DNA of 64,000 nt from Leptolyngbya sp. FACHB-8 (GCF_014695575.1 NZ_JACJOO010000016.1:1-64000); one strand, 5' to 3'; positions 45,901 to 55,394 are shown, counted from the stretch's first letter. The notes: generated from the letters alone by a model not told the origin. Translations and numbers: made by a program.

Positions 45901-47408
45901 TTGCCAACCATGGCGTCAACTGTTGTGCCATGAACTTCGGCGCTGGCTTGATTCACAACCTGAAACCGACCATCTGGGCTTTTGGCAAAGATTGAACTGG
46001 GGACGGTATCCATAATTTGACGGAGAAAGATGCGCTGGGCTTCAAGTTCTGCTTCAGCCCGAAGGCGATCGTCCAGAGCTTCATGCTGAGCAGTGGTATC
46101 CTGCTCATTCACCAGGATCATGGCTTTCCCAGTAACAGGGTCGTTGACACAACGGGCGTCCACACCGTGCCAACGCAAGCCCTGCCGAGTCAGCACCTGG
46201 GCTTCGGCTCTGAATACCTCCCCGCTTTCCAAAGCCGTCAGGGCTTGCGACCGAAGCTCTAGATCGACAAAGTGGCGCAAGAATGCATGGTCATTGGATG
46301 GCTGAGGATGTTGGGGATTACCGTAGCAATCTAGCGCCGCTGGATTTTGCAGGAGTACTTCCCCCTCCAGGGTGTAGAGGGAGATTATGACACTTGTGTG
46401 CCGTAGGGCTTCAATGGAACGCAGGGTATCTTGATCAATCTGATGGGCCAGCTCAAGGGTGCCTTCCACCAGCATGGCCAGTCGCCCATGTTCAATGGAA
46501 ATGCCTGAGCAGCGGCAGTGGACTGTAACAGGTTGCCCTTTGGGGTAAAACGTCCATTGTTCGACCAGGGTTTTACCTTGCTGAAATTGTTGTAAGTAGC
46601 TCTGCAAGCGAATCTGCACCGATTCAGATATGTCGCTAAAATCCCGGCGCAGTAATTCCTCTCGATGGGGCGCATTCCAGAGCGAAAGCGATGCTTGATT
46701 GGCCCAGTAGATGTGGAGCCGCTCAATATCAAACACCCATACGGGAGTTTGTAGTTGATCAAAAGCATGGAAGAATGCTGCTTCGCTTGAGCCGTACTCT
46801 ACAGGAGGGACTATAGGCGGCGTTGCCGCGTCCTCCGCCAGGGACAACTCCGGAAAACTTGTGTGCTCTGCTCGCAGGGTTTGAAGTTTGCCACTGACCT
46901 GCATCGCGATGTGGCGCAAAACCTGCGTTTCTGATGCTTGCCATTGCCGGGGGCCTTCACATTGATGGACGATCAGTAATCCCCATAGCTCAGGGAGCGG
47001 CTGCTCAGATGGCAGCAAAATGGGCACTACAAGATTGGCTCGCACCTGGAGCCGTTCCATCATTTCCCGGTAGCACAAGGGGAGATCCGCAGTTTCGAGA
47101 TCCTCAATACTACTCACATGTCCCTGCTGGTACTTCAGATGCCATTTCGTCTCGAAGCAAGGATCGTAGATGAGCTGGCCCTGGATGGCTGGCCAGTGAT
47201 AATCGATCGCTTCGGCTATCACAACTCCATCGCCACCCGGTAGGAAGCGGTAAATCAGGGCGCGATCGCACCCTAAAATCGCCCGAACGCCTGTGACTGC
47301 TGTAGTCAGTGTGGTATCTAGCTCAGTGGCTTGCTGAATCTGCTGTGCCGTGAGCGTCAGTTGTTCTAAAACCTGTTCTAGGTAGGCTTCAGGGTGACGA
47401 AACAACAT
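42927..47408 (-). pseudogene. Giant PAS/GAF sensor histidine kinase split by in-frame TAA
   Basis: One frame of about 1493 codons interrupted once, by TAA at 45555-45557. Upstream part (617 residues, ATG 47408): GAF at ~20-190 with Cys84 (DPCF) and Cys112 (LCY), 28 residues apart, then three PAS domains. The TAA falls inside the next GAF: DLDAVMAVIAE, stop, [18 protein letters not shown]. Downstream part: rest of that GAF, a PAS, a GAF with DTYF and NPCHIEML, a fourth GAF, HisKA (SHELRTP) and HATPase_c ([17 protein letters not shown]). As read, the upstream product lacks a kinase; the downstream frame could begin only at a weak TTG (45395). CAA-to-TAA or AAA-to-TAA would explain the stop. Confidence 0.85.
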
Positions 47409-47567
47409 AGTAGTAGCCGGTTAGATGACAGGGATATTTGTAGTATTCACTACTGTATGGGGATTTATTAAAGGGACTGAAGAATTTCTGTGAAGTATTA
47501 CACTGCGTAAACAATACTGGCACTTCAGAAATAACTAAGAATCTCCTTTTTGGGTCACGAGCTAATA

Positions 47568-47691
47568 AACCTCAGTTCGGGTTAAGCTGAAGTGCTCATT
47601 TTGGCGTGCGCTTTGCGCACGCCAAAATGAGCGTTTTCGAGTGCCGCGCAACGCGCGGCACTCGAAAACGTCCTTAACCCGAACTCAGGTT
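47568..47691. repeat. Three-way-junction element between divergent kinases
   Basis: A 19-bp outer stem with one mismatch (47568-47586 with 47673-47691) encloses two perfect hairpins that abut at 47632/47633: 18 bp with a TTT loop (47594-47611 with 47615-47632) and 17 bp with an AAC loop (47633-47649 with 47653-47669). It is upstream of both adjacent genes, so it is not a terminator for either. Confidence 0.85.
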
Positions 47692-47791
47692 AATAACGGG
47701 TAATCTTTGGAGCAACAATATTACAGCTAACTCTGTTATCTATGAGACCCATGATATCGTCTTGAGACTGGCTGTTGGTAGTGTTCCAGAC

Positions 47792-47852
47792 ATGTGGATA
47801 GGGCGTGGTGAAAGGGGCACGAGATACCTCTTTCACCACGCTCTATTCACAT
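47792..47852. repeat. Long imperfect hairpin in divergent spacer
   Basis: Arms of about 25 bases (47792-47815 with 47827-47852) pair with a few mismatches around CGTGGTGAAAG/CTTTCACCACG. It lies about 150 bases upstream of the membrane kinase start and may be in its leader. Confidence 0.6.
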
Positions 47853-48000
47853 ATTTGAAATGTGGCCTGACTGTTGTCAAAAGATAGAAACTTTAGAAAG
47901 ACTCAATAATTCGTCCCTTGGAGAGGTGCGGAATGTGGGGTGCTCCCTCTAACCTGTTGGGCGTCCAGCCCATTTGTGTGGCGATACGAGCGTTAGGCGC

Positions 48001-51000
48001 ATGGTCAAGCCTTCCCAACTGCTAAGCTATGGAGTTGCCATTTTGTCTGTGGCGCTGGCGTTGGTTCTCACTCTATTGCTCCAGCCTCTGCTCTCGCCAG
48101 CCGTTCTGCCCTTATTTTTTCTAGCGGTTACCTTCAGTGCCTCTTTCGGTGGTCGAGGTCCAGGCTTTACCGCAACGATTCTTTCGGTGCTGGCAACCCG
48201 ATATTTTCTACTCCCCCCCCTTTATTCATTTTTTCCCGTCCCTAGTGCTGCGATCCTGACACTGATAGTGTTTAGTCTGGTTACCCTGCTGGTGAGCTTT
48301 CTAGAAATTGACTTGCGGATGATGAATCGACGCAGCCATCGGCATTTTCTAGCGCTCAAGCAAACGGAAGCCGCTCTCCAGGAGAGCTACGCCCGTTTCC
48401 AGGCAGCGGCAGAAGGCAGCTTTGATGCCATTTATATTCTGAGAAGTGTACGGGATAAGACAGGAGCGATCGTTGATTTTGAATTTGTCGATTTGAATCA
48501 ACGGGGGGCCAATTTAATTAGTCTGAATAAGAAAGATGTAATTGGCCAGAAGCTCTGCGAGCTATTGCCTGTCAATCGAACCCAGGGTTTTTTTGAGAAA
48601 TATCGACGGGTTGTTGAAACAGGCATTCCCCTGGAGGAAGAGTTTTCTCGCCCTGCCACTTCGACGGTGGCAGCGGAGTGGTTGCATCATCAAGTTGTCC
48701 CTCTGGTAGATGGAATTGCAATTACCACCCGCGACATTACCGAGCGAAAACGGGCTGAAGAGGCATTACAGGCTAGTGAGGCTCTCTACCGTAGCCTTGC
48801 CGAAGGGATGCCTCAACTGGTTTGGATGCAGAATGCGGAAGGCCAGATAGACTACGCGAATCAACAATGGCAGAAGTCGTTGGGCACAACCCTGGAGGAG
48901 GTTGAGCACAAGGGTTGGGCTCATTTGGTGCATCCGGATGATCTGGCACAACTCAAGTTCAAAGAGTTAACCTCCGTTGAAACGGGTGATGCCCGAGAAG
49001 CGGAGTTTCGCTACCGCATGGCGGACGGCAGTTATCACTGGTTTTTGGGGCGCTGTGTACCTGTGAAAGACCCCCAAGGGCAGGTTATTAGATGGGTTGG
49101 TACCAGTACTGACATCCATGACTTAAAACGGTACGAACAACAATTAGCTCAGCATCGACAACAGTTCAGAACATTGGCGGAGAATTCCCCTGATATTATT
49201 TCTCGGATGGATCGCCAGATGCGTCATGTCTACGTCAATTCTGCGATCGCCCGAGCCACGGGTATCTCTCCTGACGTTTTCATTGGTAAAACCCATGATG
49301 ACTTGAATATACCGGCCCATTTACGGCGCGATTGGCAAGCTCGATTACGGCAGGTATTTGCAACAGGCCAGCCCTGTTCTTATGAGTTCGCCTTTCCGGC
49401 TCCAGACGGAATCCGGCACTATCTCGCACGCCTGGTTCCTGAGTTTGGCCCGAATGGTGTAGTGGAAACGATATTGGGTATTACGTCCGATATAACCGAG
49501 TTTAAGCGGGTCGAACAATCCCTTCGGGAGAGTGAGTGGCGGTTTCGGCGGGTGATGGAGTCGAACATGATCGGCATGGGTTTCTGGTCATTGGATGGCA
49601 CCATCTCTGATGCCAACGATGCCCTATTGAATCTCCTGGGCTACACCCGAGAAGAATTTTTAGCTCAGAAACCTCGCTGGAATGATCTGACCCCGCCGGA
49701 ATATCATCACCTGGAGGAACAAGCGCTCGAACAAATACAACAATCGGGGGTTTGTACGCCCTTCGAGAAGGAGTATCTGCGGCAAGATGGCTCTCGCGTG
49801 CCAATTCTGTGTGGTGGCGCTTCGTTCCGCAACAGTGCGGAGGGGGGCGTGTTTTTTGTGTTGGATTTGAGCGATCGCAAACAAGTTGAGAAGGAACGCG
49901 ATCGCCTGTTCCAACTCGAGCGGGCGGCTCGGGCAGAAGCGGAGTCTGCCAGTCGGGTTAAGGATGAGTTTTTAATGGTGCTTTCCCATGAGCTGCGCAC
50001 GCCTCTAAACCCCATTTTGGGTTGGGCGCGGTTGCTGCAAACCCGGCAGTTTGAGCCTGGTATGGTTAACCATGCTCTCAGTACGATTGAACGCAATGCC
50101 CGTCAGCAGGTACAAGTTGTGGATGACCTGCTGGATGTGTCACGGATTTTGCAAGGAAAGCTGACGCTGAATTGTGCGTTGGTCAATTTGTTAGAGGTGA
50201 TTGAGGGGGCGATCGCCAGTGTTCGGCTGTCAGCCCAGGCCAAATCTATCACTATCGAAACTCATCTAGATGCAACGGTGCGCCCGGTGCTCGGCAATGC
50301 TGCACGGCTCCAGCAGGTGGTCTGGAACTTGCTCTCCAATGCGATTAAATTTACCCCGCCCCAGGGCCGAGTTGAGGTGCGTCTGGAGGCTGCAAGTCCT
50401 GTCTACGCCCGCATCCAGGTAATTGACACGGGAAAGGGCATTGCGTCTAGCTTTATTCCCTATGTGTTTGATTACTTCCGTCAGGCCGATAGCACGATTA
50501 CCCGGTCAGCGGGCGGGCTGGGGTTAGGGTTAGCGATCGCCCGCCATCTTGTGGAGTTACACGGGGGCACCATTGAAGCCGCCAGTGAGGGGGAAAGCAA
50601 AGGCTCTATCTTTACCGTTCAATTGCCTGTGCAGTTAGATGAAGTAGATATCCGGCCTACAGCTTCTGAGGGGACTGAAGCCAACGCTCTATTGCAATCT
50701 AAACAGATACTGGTCGTTGGCGCAGAAGATGATACCCAGGAGCTAATTGCGGTCATTTTAAGACAGGCAGGGGCTGCTGTTGTGACCGTTGGCTCAACAG
50801 CGACGATGTTGGAGCAGTTGGCGCGATCGCAACCCAACCTAATCATTAGCTCACCGGATGTGCTTCGAGAGAACAACTACGAACTTACTCAACGGCTACG
50901 ATTGTGGTTTCAGGAGTTTGGTGAGGAAATTCCCCTGGTGGTGCTCGTCAGTGCCCCCGAAGAGATACCGCCCCAGGAGATGTTTCTCGCGGGAATTCAG

Positions 51001-51069
51001 CGAGTTTTGCCGATTACCCTGGAACCGGATGTATTGGTGGAGGCGATCGCCCAATTGTCAAACTCCTAA
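48001..51069 (+). CDS. Membrane PAS histidine kinase with degenerate receiver
   Basis: About 1022 residues from ATG 48001 (GTG 47974 is an alternative). An N-terminal region of about four transmembrane helices (YGVAILSVALALVLTLLL to LVTLLVSFLEI) resembles the DUF4118/KdpD-type membrane domain. Four PAS domains follow (~120-640), then HisKA (phospho-His in LSHELRTPLNP) and HATPase_c (NAIKFTPP, DTGKGI, GGLGLGLAIARH). The C-terminal ~120 residues fold like a receiver, but the phospho-Asp strand reads NLIISSPDVLR and has lost the Asp, so phosphotransfer there is unlikely. Divergent from the split kinase. HIP1 sites are frequent inside. Confidence 0.92.
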   Translation: MVKPSQLLSYGVAILSVALALVLTLLLQPLLSPAVLPLFFLAVTFSASFGGRGPGFTATILSVLATRYFLLPPLYSFFPVPSAAILTLIVFSLVTLLVSFLEIDLRMMNRRSHRHFLALKQTEAALQESYARFQAAAEGSFDAIYILRSVRDKTGAIVDFEFVDLNQRGANLISLNKKDVIGQKLCELLPVNRTQGFFEKYRRVVETGIPLEEEFSRPATSTVAAEWLHHQVVPLVDGIAITTRDITERKRAEEALQASEALYRSLAEGMPQLVWMQNAEGQIDYANQQWQKSLGTTLEEVEHKGWAHLVHPDDLAQLKFKELTSVETGDAREAEFRYRMADGSYHWFLGRCVPVKDPQGQVIRWVGTSTDIHDLKRYEQQLAQHRQQFRTLAENSPDIISRMDRQMRHVYVNSAIARATGISPDVFIGKTHDDLNIPAHLRRDWQARLRQVFATGQPCSYEFAFPAPDGIRHYLARLVPEFGPNGVVETILGITSDITEFKRVEQSLRESEWRFRRVMESNMIGMGFWSLDGTISDANDALLNLLGYTREEFLAQKPRWNDLTPPEYHHLEEQALEQIQQSGVCTPFEKEYLRQDGSRVPILCGGASFRNSAEGGVFFVLDLSDRKQVEKERDRLFQLERAARAEAESASRVKDEFLMVLSHELRTPLNPILGWARLLQTRQFEPGMVNHALSTIERNARQQVQVVDDLLDVSRILQGKLTLNCALVNLLEVIEGAIASVRLSAQAKSITIETHLDATVRPVLGNAARLQQVVWNLLSNAIKFTPPQGRVEVRLEAASPVYARIQVIDTGKGIASSFIPYVFDYFRQADSTITRSAGGLGLGLAIARHLVELHGGTIEAASEGESKGSIFTVQLPVQLDEVDIRPTASEGTEANALLQSKQILVVGAEDDTQELIAVILRQAGAAVVTVGSTATMLEQLARSQPNLIISSPDVLRENNYELTQRLRLWFQEFGEEIPLVVLVSAPEEIPPQEMFLAGIQRVLPITLEPDVLVEAIAQLSNS

Positions 51070-51108
51070 CTTGTGCGTTTACAGCGCTTTTCAAACGCTT
51101 AAAATCTG

Positions 51109-51155
51109 GTTGTTTTTGTGAGAACCGCGCTCCGCGCGGCTCTCACAAAAACAAC
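51109..51155 (+). terminator. 22-bp hairpin terminator after membrane kinase
   Basis: Arms 51109-51130 and 51134-51155 pair at 21 of 22 positions around a TCC loop, 39 bases after the stop codon. GTTGTTTTTGTG at the base and a GC-rich apex resemble the dispersed hairpins. Confidence 0.8.
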
Positions 51156-51160
51156 TTGTA

Positions 51161-51197
51161 AAAAAGTGGCACTGTGCGAAGTACAGTGCCACTTTTT
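51161..51197. terminator. 15-bp bidirectional terminator
   Basis: Perfect arms 51161-51175 and 51183-51197 with A and T runs at the base and loop GCGAAGT. It lies between the convergent kinase and dnaK genes. Confidence 0.85.
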
Positions 51198-51210
51198 ATC
51201 TTGGTTTTGA

Positions 51211-51240
51211 AATAGGGTTGAGTTTTGAATCAACCCTATT
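51211..51240 (-). terminator. Terminator of dnaK
   Basis: A perfect 11-bp stem (51211-51221 with 51230-51240), 14 bases beyond the dnaK stop codon on the minus strand. Confidence 0.75.
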
Positions 51241-51253
51241 TTGATGAGTGGGA

Positions 51254-53179
51254 TTAACTAACGACGTCGGCATCAATGACATCGTCGCTGCTATTCGAGC
51301 TAGACGAACTGTTGCCGTTATAGCCATTGCCGTTGTAACCGTTGTCATTGTAGGAAGCGTTACCATTAGCGGCATTCGCCTGAGCATATACCGCACTGCC
51401 TACTTCCATCAGGGCTTTCTGCAGGTCGTTGCCAGCAGACTTGATGCGTTCCAGGTCATCGCTGGGAATGGCATCACGCAGGTCGCGAATGAGGGCTTCG
51501 ACGCGAGTGCGATCGCTCGCAGACACCTTGTCGCCCAGGTCGGCCAGTTGTTTCTCGGCCTGGTAGGCGAGGGAGTCAGCTAGGTTCTTCGCATCAATCA
51601 GTTCGCGGCGACGGTGATCAGCTTCGGCATTGCGCTCAGCTTCGTTCACCATGCGTTCGACGTCACTCTTATCAAGAGTAGAGGCACCTGTGATGGTAAT
51701 GGATTGCTGACGGCCACTGGCCTTATCCTTGGCGGATACTGACAGAATACCGTTGGCGTCAATATCAAAGGTCACTTCGATCTGAGGAATGCCCCGGGGA
51801 GCCGCTGGGATACCATCTAACTTGAAGGTACCCAGGCTCTTGTTATCCGAAGCCATTTCCCGCTCACCCTGCAATACGTGGATTTCTACGCTGGTCTGAC
51901 CATCTGCGGCAGTGGAGAAGGTTTCCGACTTTTTCACGGGCACCGTGGTATTGCGAGTGATCAGCTTGGTCATCACACCACCCAGGGTTTCCACACCGAG
52001 GGAGAGGGGTGTTACGTCCAGCAGTAGAATGTCTTTCACATCCCCAGCCAGTACACCCGCTTGAATCGCTGCACCAACAGCGACTACTTCATCAGGGTTC
52101 ACTCCCTGGCAGGGGTCTTTGCCAATAATCTGACGTACCAAATCTTGTACAGCAGGAATTCGGGTAGAACCACCCACCAATACAACTTCCTGGATACTGC
52201 CAGGGCTTAGCTTGGCATCCTTCAGAGCTTGCTCCACCAGCTTGCGGCAGCGGCTCAGGAGGTCAGAGACCAGCGCTTCAAATTGAGCTCGGGTGAGGGT
52301 CACATCCAGGTGCTTCGGCCCATCTGTGGTTGCGGTAATGAACGGCAGGTTGATCTGGGTTTGAGTTACGCTAGACAGCTCAATTTTGGCCTTCTCAGCA
52401 GCTTCCGTCAGCCGTTGCAGGGCCTGCTTATCTTTGCGAAGGTCAATCCCTTCCAGCTTTTGGAATTCGCCTGCCAGCCAATCCACAATTTTCTTGTCGA
52501 AGTCGTCACCACCCAGGTGAGTGTCACCCGAGGTCGACAGCACTTCAAACACGCCATCACCAACTTCCAGGATGGAAACGTCGAAGGTCCCGCCACCCAG
52601 GTCAAACACCAGAATGGTTTCGTTACTTTTCTTGTCTAATCCATAGGCTAGAGCGGCAGCGGTGGGTTCGTTGATAATCCGCACGATTTCCAGACCGGCA
52701 ATCTTACCCGCATCTTTAGTGGCTTGCCGCTGGGAGTCGTTGAAGTAGGCAGGAACAGTTACCACAGCTTTGGTGACGGGCTCGCCCAGGTACTTGGCTG
52801 CATCATCGGCTAGCTTCCGCAGCACTTGTGCCGAAATCTCTTCAGGGGCGAACTGCTTGCCTTGCTGAGGGCTTTCAAGCTTAACGTTTCCACCAGAGCT
52901 TTGCAGTACTTTGTATGCAACTTCTTTGGATTCATGGGTGATTTCGTCGTACTTACGCCCAATGAATCGCTTAACGGAATAGAAAGTATTGTCGGGGTTC
53001 ATCACCGACTGGCGCTTGGCAATTTGGCCTACAAGGCGATCGCCATTCTTAGCGTAGGCCACAACAGATGGGGTCGTCCGGCCGCCCTCTGCGTTGGCGA
53101 TAACCGTGGGTTTGCCGCCTTCCATTACAGCAATACAGGAGTTTGTTGTACCCAGGTCAATTCCGACAATCTTACTCAT
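51254..53179 (-). CDS. dnaK: Chaperone DnaK (Hsp70)
   Basis: 641 residues. ATP-dependent chaperone. The ATPase domain has [60 protein letters not shown] and [14 protein letters not shown]. The peptide-binding domain has [19 protein letters not shown], and the Asn/Ser/Gly-rich tail ends [10 protein letters not shown], similar to the main housekeeping (DnaK2-type) proteins of cyanobacteria. No grpE or dnaJ is adjacent; hspA lies upstream in the same direction after 382 bases. No CIRCE-like repeat was seen in front of it. Confidence 0.97.
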   Translation of the reverse strand: MSKIVGIDLGTTNSCIAVMEGGKPTVIANAEGGRTTPSVVAYAKNGDRLVGQIAKRQSVMNPDNTFYSVKRFIGRKYDEITHESKEVAYKVLQSSGGNVKLESPQQGKQFAPEEISAQVLRKLADDAAKYLGEPVTKAVVTVPAYFNDSQRQATKDAGKIAGLEIVRIINEPTAAALAYGLDKKSNETILVFDLGGGTFDVSILEVGDGVFEVLSTSGDTHLGGDDFDKKIVDWLAGEFQKLEGIDLRKDKQALQRLTEAAEKAKIELSSVTQTQINLPFITATTDGPKHLDVTLTRAQFEALVSDLLSRCRKLVEQALKDAKLSPGSIQEVVLVGGSTRIPAVQDLVRQIIGKDPCQGVNPDEVVAVGAAIQAGVLAGDVKDILLLDVTPLSLGVETLGGVMTKLITRNTTVPVKKSETFSTAADGQTSVEIHVLQGEREMASDNKSLGTFKLDGIPAAPRGIPQIEVTFDIDANGILSVSAKDKASGRQQSITITGASTLDKSDVERMVNEAERNAEADHRRRELIDAKNLADSLAYQAEKQLADLGDKVSASDRTRVEALIRDLRDAIPSDDLERIKSAGNDLQKALMEVGSAVYAQANAANGNASYNDNGYNGNGYNGNSSSSSNSSDDVIDADVVS

Positions 53180-53561
53180 AGCTCTACATCCTCAGTTGCA
53201 TCAATTGGGTTTGAAACTCAATAGGTCGTGCTCACAGCACACGAAATGCTGAGTTGGTGTTGGTAGCCTCAACAAACGGAATCAACTATTTGTGTGCTAC
53301 GTGAACGAACCATTTATTTGAAAACTTATTTACATCACAGACTCGGTATCGGAATACATCAGATGAAAAGCTGCGATCGCTTTAATAAAACCTGCTTGAG
53401 AACTATTAGAATGAGTGCTGCAAGCAGGTAAAAATGGTAGGGGTTGAATTGTTGCGCGTGTAGCGCGCAACAATTCAACTTTTCAGACACCCTTGTAATG
53501 GCTTGTTCAGGAGGCTGTGAATCCCCTTTGAAGTGCAAGGTTAATCACAGCCCCGTTTCAA
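53180..53561. other. Spacer between hspA and dnaK with hairpins
   Basis: It contains the dnaK promoter region and two inverted repeats: CCTGCTTG/CAAGCAGG (53391-53398 with 53421-53428) and a 16-bp perfect stem (53443-53458 with 53464-53479) rich in GCGCG at its apex. The second is probably the hspA terminator on the minus strand, although it sits 83 bases after the stop. Confidence 0.6.
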
Positions 53562-54002
53562 TTAGCCGAGGTTAACTTTCACGACTTTGTTCTTTTCAGC
53601 TTCAACCTTGGGCAGGGTCAGACGCAGCACGCCATCTTTGTACTCAGCCTGCACGTTCTGATTGTTGATTCGAACGGGCAGAGGGATAACACGTTGGAAG
53701 TGACCATAGCGGAACTCACTCCGGAAGATGCCTTTCTCTTCGGTACGAGTTTCAGCTTTGCGCTCACCACTGATGGAAACAGCTTCCGCCATGACTTGAA
53801 CATCCAGATCTTTGGCTTCCATGCCTGGGATTTCTAACCGCAGATTAATTGCATCTTCGGTTTCTTCGATCTCTGCGGCAGGAGCAAAGGTCATACCATT
53901 TTCGCGACGTGTAGTTGGTATAAACCAATCATCAAATAAACGATTCATTTCCCGTTGCAGAGTGTCAATTTCACGGAACGGTTCCAATCGAACGAGAGCC
54001 AT
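53562..54002 (-). CDS. hspA: Small heat shock protein Hsp20
   Basis: 146 residues, the usual size. A short N-terminal region (ALVRLEPFREIDTLQREMNRLFDDWF) precedes the alpha-crystallin domain at ~45-140: EIEETEDAINLRLEIPGM, DVQVMAEAVSISGERK, FRSEFRYGHFQRVIPLP, and the GVLRLTLPK motif near the end. A C-terminal NKVVKVNLG carries the partner-binding I/V-x-I/V pattern. It is an ATP-independent holdase that binds unfolding proteins and membranes under heat or oxidative stress. ATG at 54002 with AAGGAGG five bases upstream, which is itself the target of a possible thermometer (next entry). Confidence 0.95.
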   Translation of the reverse strand: MALVRLEPFREIDTLQREMNRLFDDWFIPTTRRENGMTFAPAAEIEETEDAINLRLEIPGMEAKDLDVQVMAEAVSISGERKAETRTEEKGIFRSEFRYGHFQRVIPLPVRINNQNVQAEYKDGVLRLTLPKVEAEKNKVVKVNLG

Positions 54003-54060
54003 AGTTGCCTCCTTGGGAATTTGGGAATCTCTCTGGGTGTAGGAGGTTTGGACTTCCTCA
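54003..54060 (-). promoter_or_regulatory. Possible RNA thermometer in hspA leader
   Basis: On the minus strand the Shine-Dalgarno AGGAGG (complement of 54008-54013) can pair fully with CCTCCT (complement of 54041-54046) over a 27-base loop. The same CCTCC can instead pair with an upstream GAGG (complement of 54057-54060), an alternative structure that would free the Shine-Dalgarno site. Known hsp17/hspA genes of cyanobacteria use a comparable thermometer. Confidence 0.5.
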
Positions 54061-54240
54061 TCACCTTTGATACCACTCTAAGCAATCCTCCAAGCCAGGA
54101 GGTTCGGCTTTAGGAACCTGTTCTTTTTGGGATCACCGCACCGTACCGAATTAGCCTTCTCAAAAATGGAACTGATTATTGTGAAACTCTTGTTTTTTCG
54201 TTGTAGGACTCTTTCAAAGACCATCAAAAATTTCAAAAAA

Positions 54241-54266
54241 GTACGGTTTTCCTTACTCAACCGTAC
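54241..54266. repeat. Short inverted repeat upstream of hspA
   Basis: GTACGGTT (54241-54248) pairs with AACCGTAC (54259-54266). No specific role assigned. The rest of the 347-bp gap contains the hspA promoter and a CCTCC/GGAGG repeat at 54087-54102. Confidence 0.45.
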
Positions 54267-54316
54267 CTTCTGGAGTCATAAATTTCATTTATTTCTTCCA
54301 TACTTCTGTTCATTCT

Positions 54317-54373
54317 AGTTATGACAATAAGAGAGTCCAAAGTTCAATCTCAGGCTCTCTTGTTGTCATAACT
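54317..54373. terminator. 19-bp hairpin at end of channel remnant
   Basis: Arms 54317-54335 and 54355-54373 pair with one mismatch. The right arm overlaps the last codons of the channel remnant, including its stop. Confidence 0.7.
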
Positions 54374-54601
54374 GAGAGCCCATTCCTCCTGCCGCTGATG
54401 TATAAGAACCTGAATCTCGGCTCGTAATGCTGCAATCTCTGTCCGAAGGTCTGTAATTACCTTTGCGCCCGTCATCTCTGCTTCTGAATTTTCAGCATCA
54501 CGCCCCACAAAAAAGGTGGCAAGGGTTGAGGTGACATACCCGAAGACAGCAAAGGCATAAAGTGCGAGCAGAAAGCACAATATCCGTCCTTCAGGCGTTT
54601 T
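54350..54601 (-). pseudogene. C-terminal remnant of a potassium channel
   Basis: About 80 codons: KTPEGRILCFLLALYAFAVF, GYVTSTLATFFVGRDAE and a coiled-coil tail (LRTEIAALRAEIQVLIHQ). This is the last transmembrane helix and cytosolic tail of a two-transmembrane-type ion channel; the pore helix, selectivity filter (TVGYG-like) and first helix that should precede it are absent. An in-frame TAA lies just upstream (about 54610), and no start with a ribosome binding site is present. A decayed fragment is the best explanation; an independent 76-residue membrane protein starting at TTG 54580 is the alternative. Confidence 0.65.
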
Positions 54602-54654
54602 TGGGAAGAAGCTTTACCCTTCAAGAGAAAATATTAAAATACTGGGCTATCTCG

Positions 54655-54735
54655 AAAACGTGGCCTAAAACGGGCTGAAAGGATTTATTTTTCGTACGCA
54701 AAGCACACGAAAAATAACCTTCAAAGCGGGTTCTG
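54655..54735. repeat. Dispersed hairpin repeat, family 2 (copy E)
   Basis: Inverted relative to copy C: CCTAAAACGGGCTGAAAGG, an 11-bp stem (54685-54695 with 54707-54717) on TTATTTTTCGT, then CCTTCAAAGCGGGTTCTG. The arms are more diverged than in the other copies. Confidence 0.7.
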
Positions 54736-54751
54736 TTAAATGAATATCATC

Positions 54752-54819
54752 AAACATAAAGCCCGAACTGCTATAGCCTTTCTCGAAGCAGATGGCACAG
54801 CACTTTGGGCTTTATGTTT
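54752..54819. repeat. Inverted repeat related to the 60.8-kb element
   Basis: A perfect 13-bp stem (54752-54764 with 54807-54819) has a 42-base loop. The right arm continues AATTGAGTTGAGTTACCT, matching in pattern the right flank of the hairpin at 60829-60905. One pair is G-C here and A-T there. Confidence 0.65.
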
Positions 54820-54953
54820 AATTGAGTTGAGTTACCTGTGGAAAGCAGGAAAATTTTGACGACTCAGATCAGCATTCTTCTAATGCCTCTTATTACTGGT
54901 TTGGGTGCGATCGCCTTTCCCCATTAGTAATAACATCAAAATTTCAGAGGTTT

Positions 54954-55394
54954 CTAATACCTCATGCTGGGTGTGATAAACAAATCAATTGCTTCACCCA
55001 GCCCTAAGCTGAATGTCGTAATCATAATCGTCCAGATCAATACATCAGTTTGTGTGAATTCAGTTGCTCGCATTTCCATAATTGCGTATAGCAATGTGGC
55101 TAATGGCAGCAAGACGAGACTTAATAAAATTGGTTTGATAAATGCCAACGCGACAATCAAACTGAGAACTAAGCTTAGCCCAATAGCAACAACCACTTCT
55201 TGCCGAGCAAGCCAAAGTAGAGAATCTAGAATAGGATTTTTCTTCCAGATGACAGTAAAAGTCAGGAGCAAAATGAGAGTTCCAAGCAGCCAAAATATAT
55301 GATGGGCAGCCAAATACCATCCCAATAGGACATACTCTCCACCTAGCAATAGGAGAGCAGGTAAGGGCTTTACGGCCAATACTTGATTATTCAT
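54954..55394 (-). CDS. Multi-pass membrane protein, unknown
   Basis: 146 residues with four or five hydrophobic helices: LPALLLLGGEYVLLGWYLAAHH, IFWLLGTLILLLTFTVIW, VVVAIGLSLVLSLIVALAFI, KPILLSLVLLPLATLLYAIM and VLIWTIMITTFSLGLGEAIDLF. A charged loop (KKNPILDSLLWLARQE) separates the second and third. No family is recognised. ATG at 55394; monocistronic. Confidence 0.65.
   Translation of the reverse strand: MNNQVLAVKPLPALLLLGGEYVLLGWYLAAHHIFWLLGTLILLLTFTVIWKKNPILDSLLWLARQEVVVAIGLSLVLSLIVALAFIKPILLSLVLLPLATLLYAIMEMRATEFTQTDVLIWTIMITTFSLGLGEAIDLFITPSMRY

Noticed and set aside
47568-47691. Transcription terminator
   Set aside because: Both adjacent genes point away from it, so neither needs termination there.
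53180-54060. CIRCE operator upstream of dnaK or hspA
   Set aside because: No TTAGCACTC-N9-GAGTGCTAA was found; a lone GAGTGCTG near 53413 has no partner arm.
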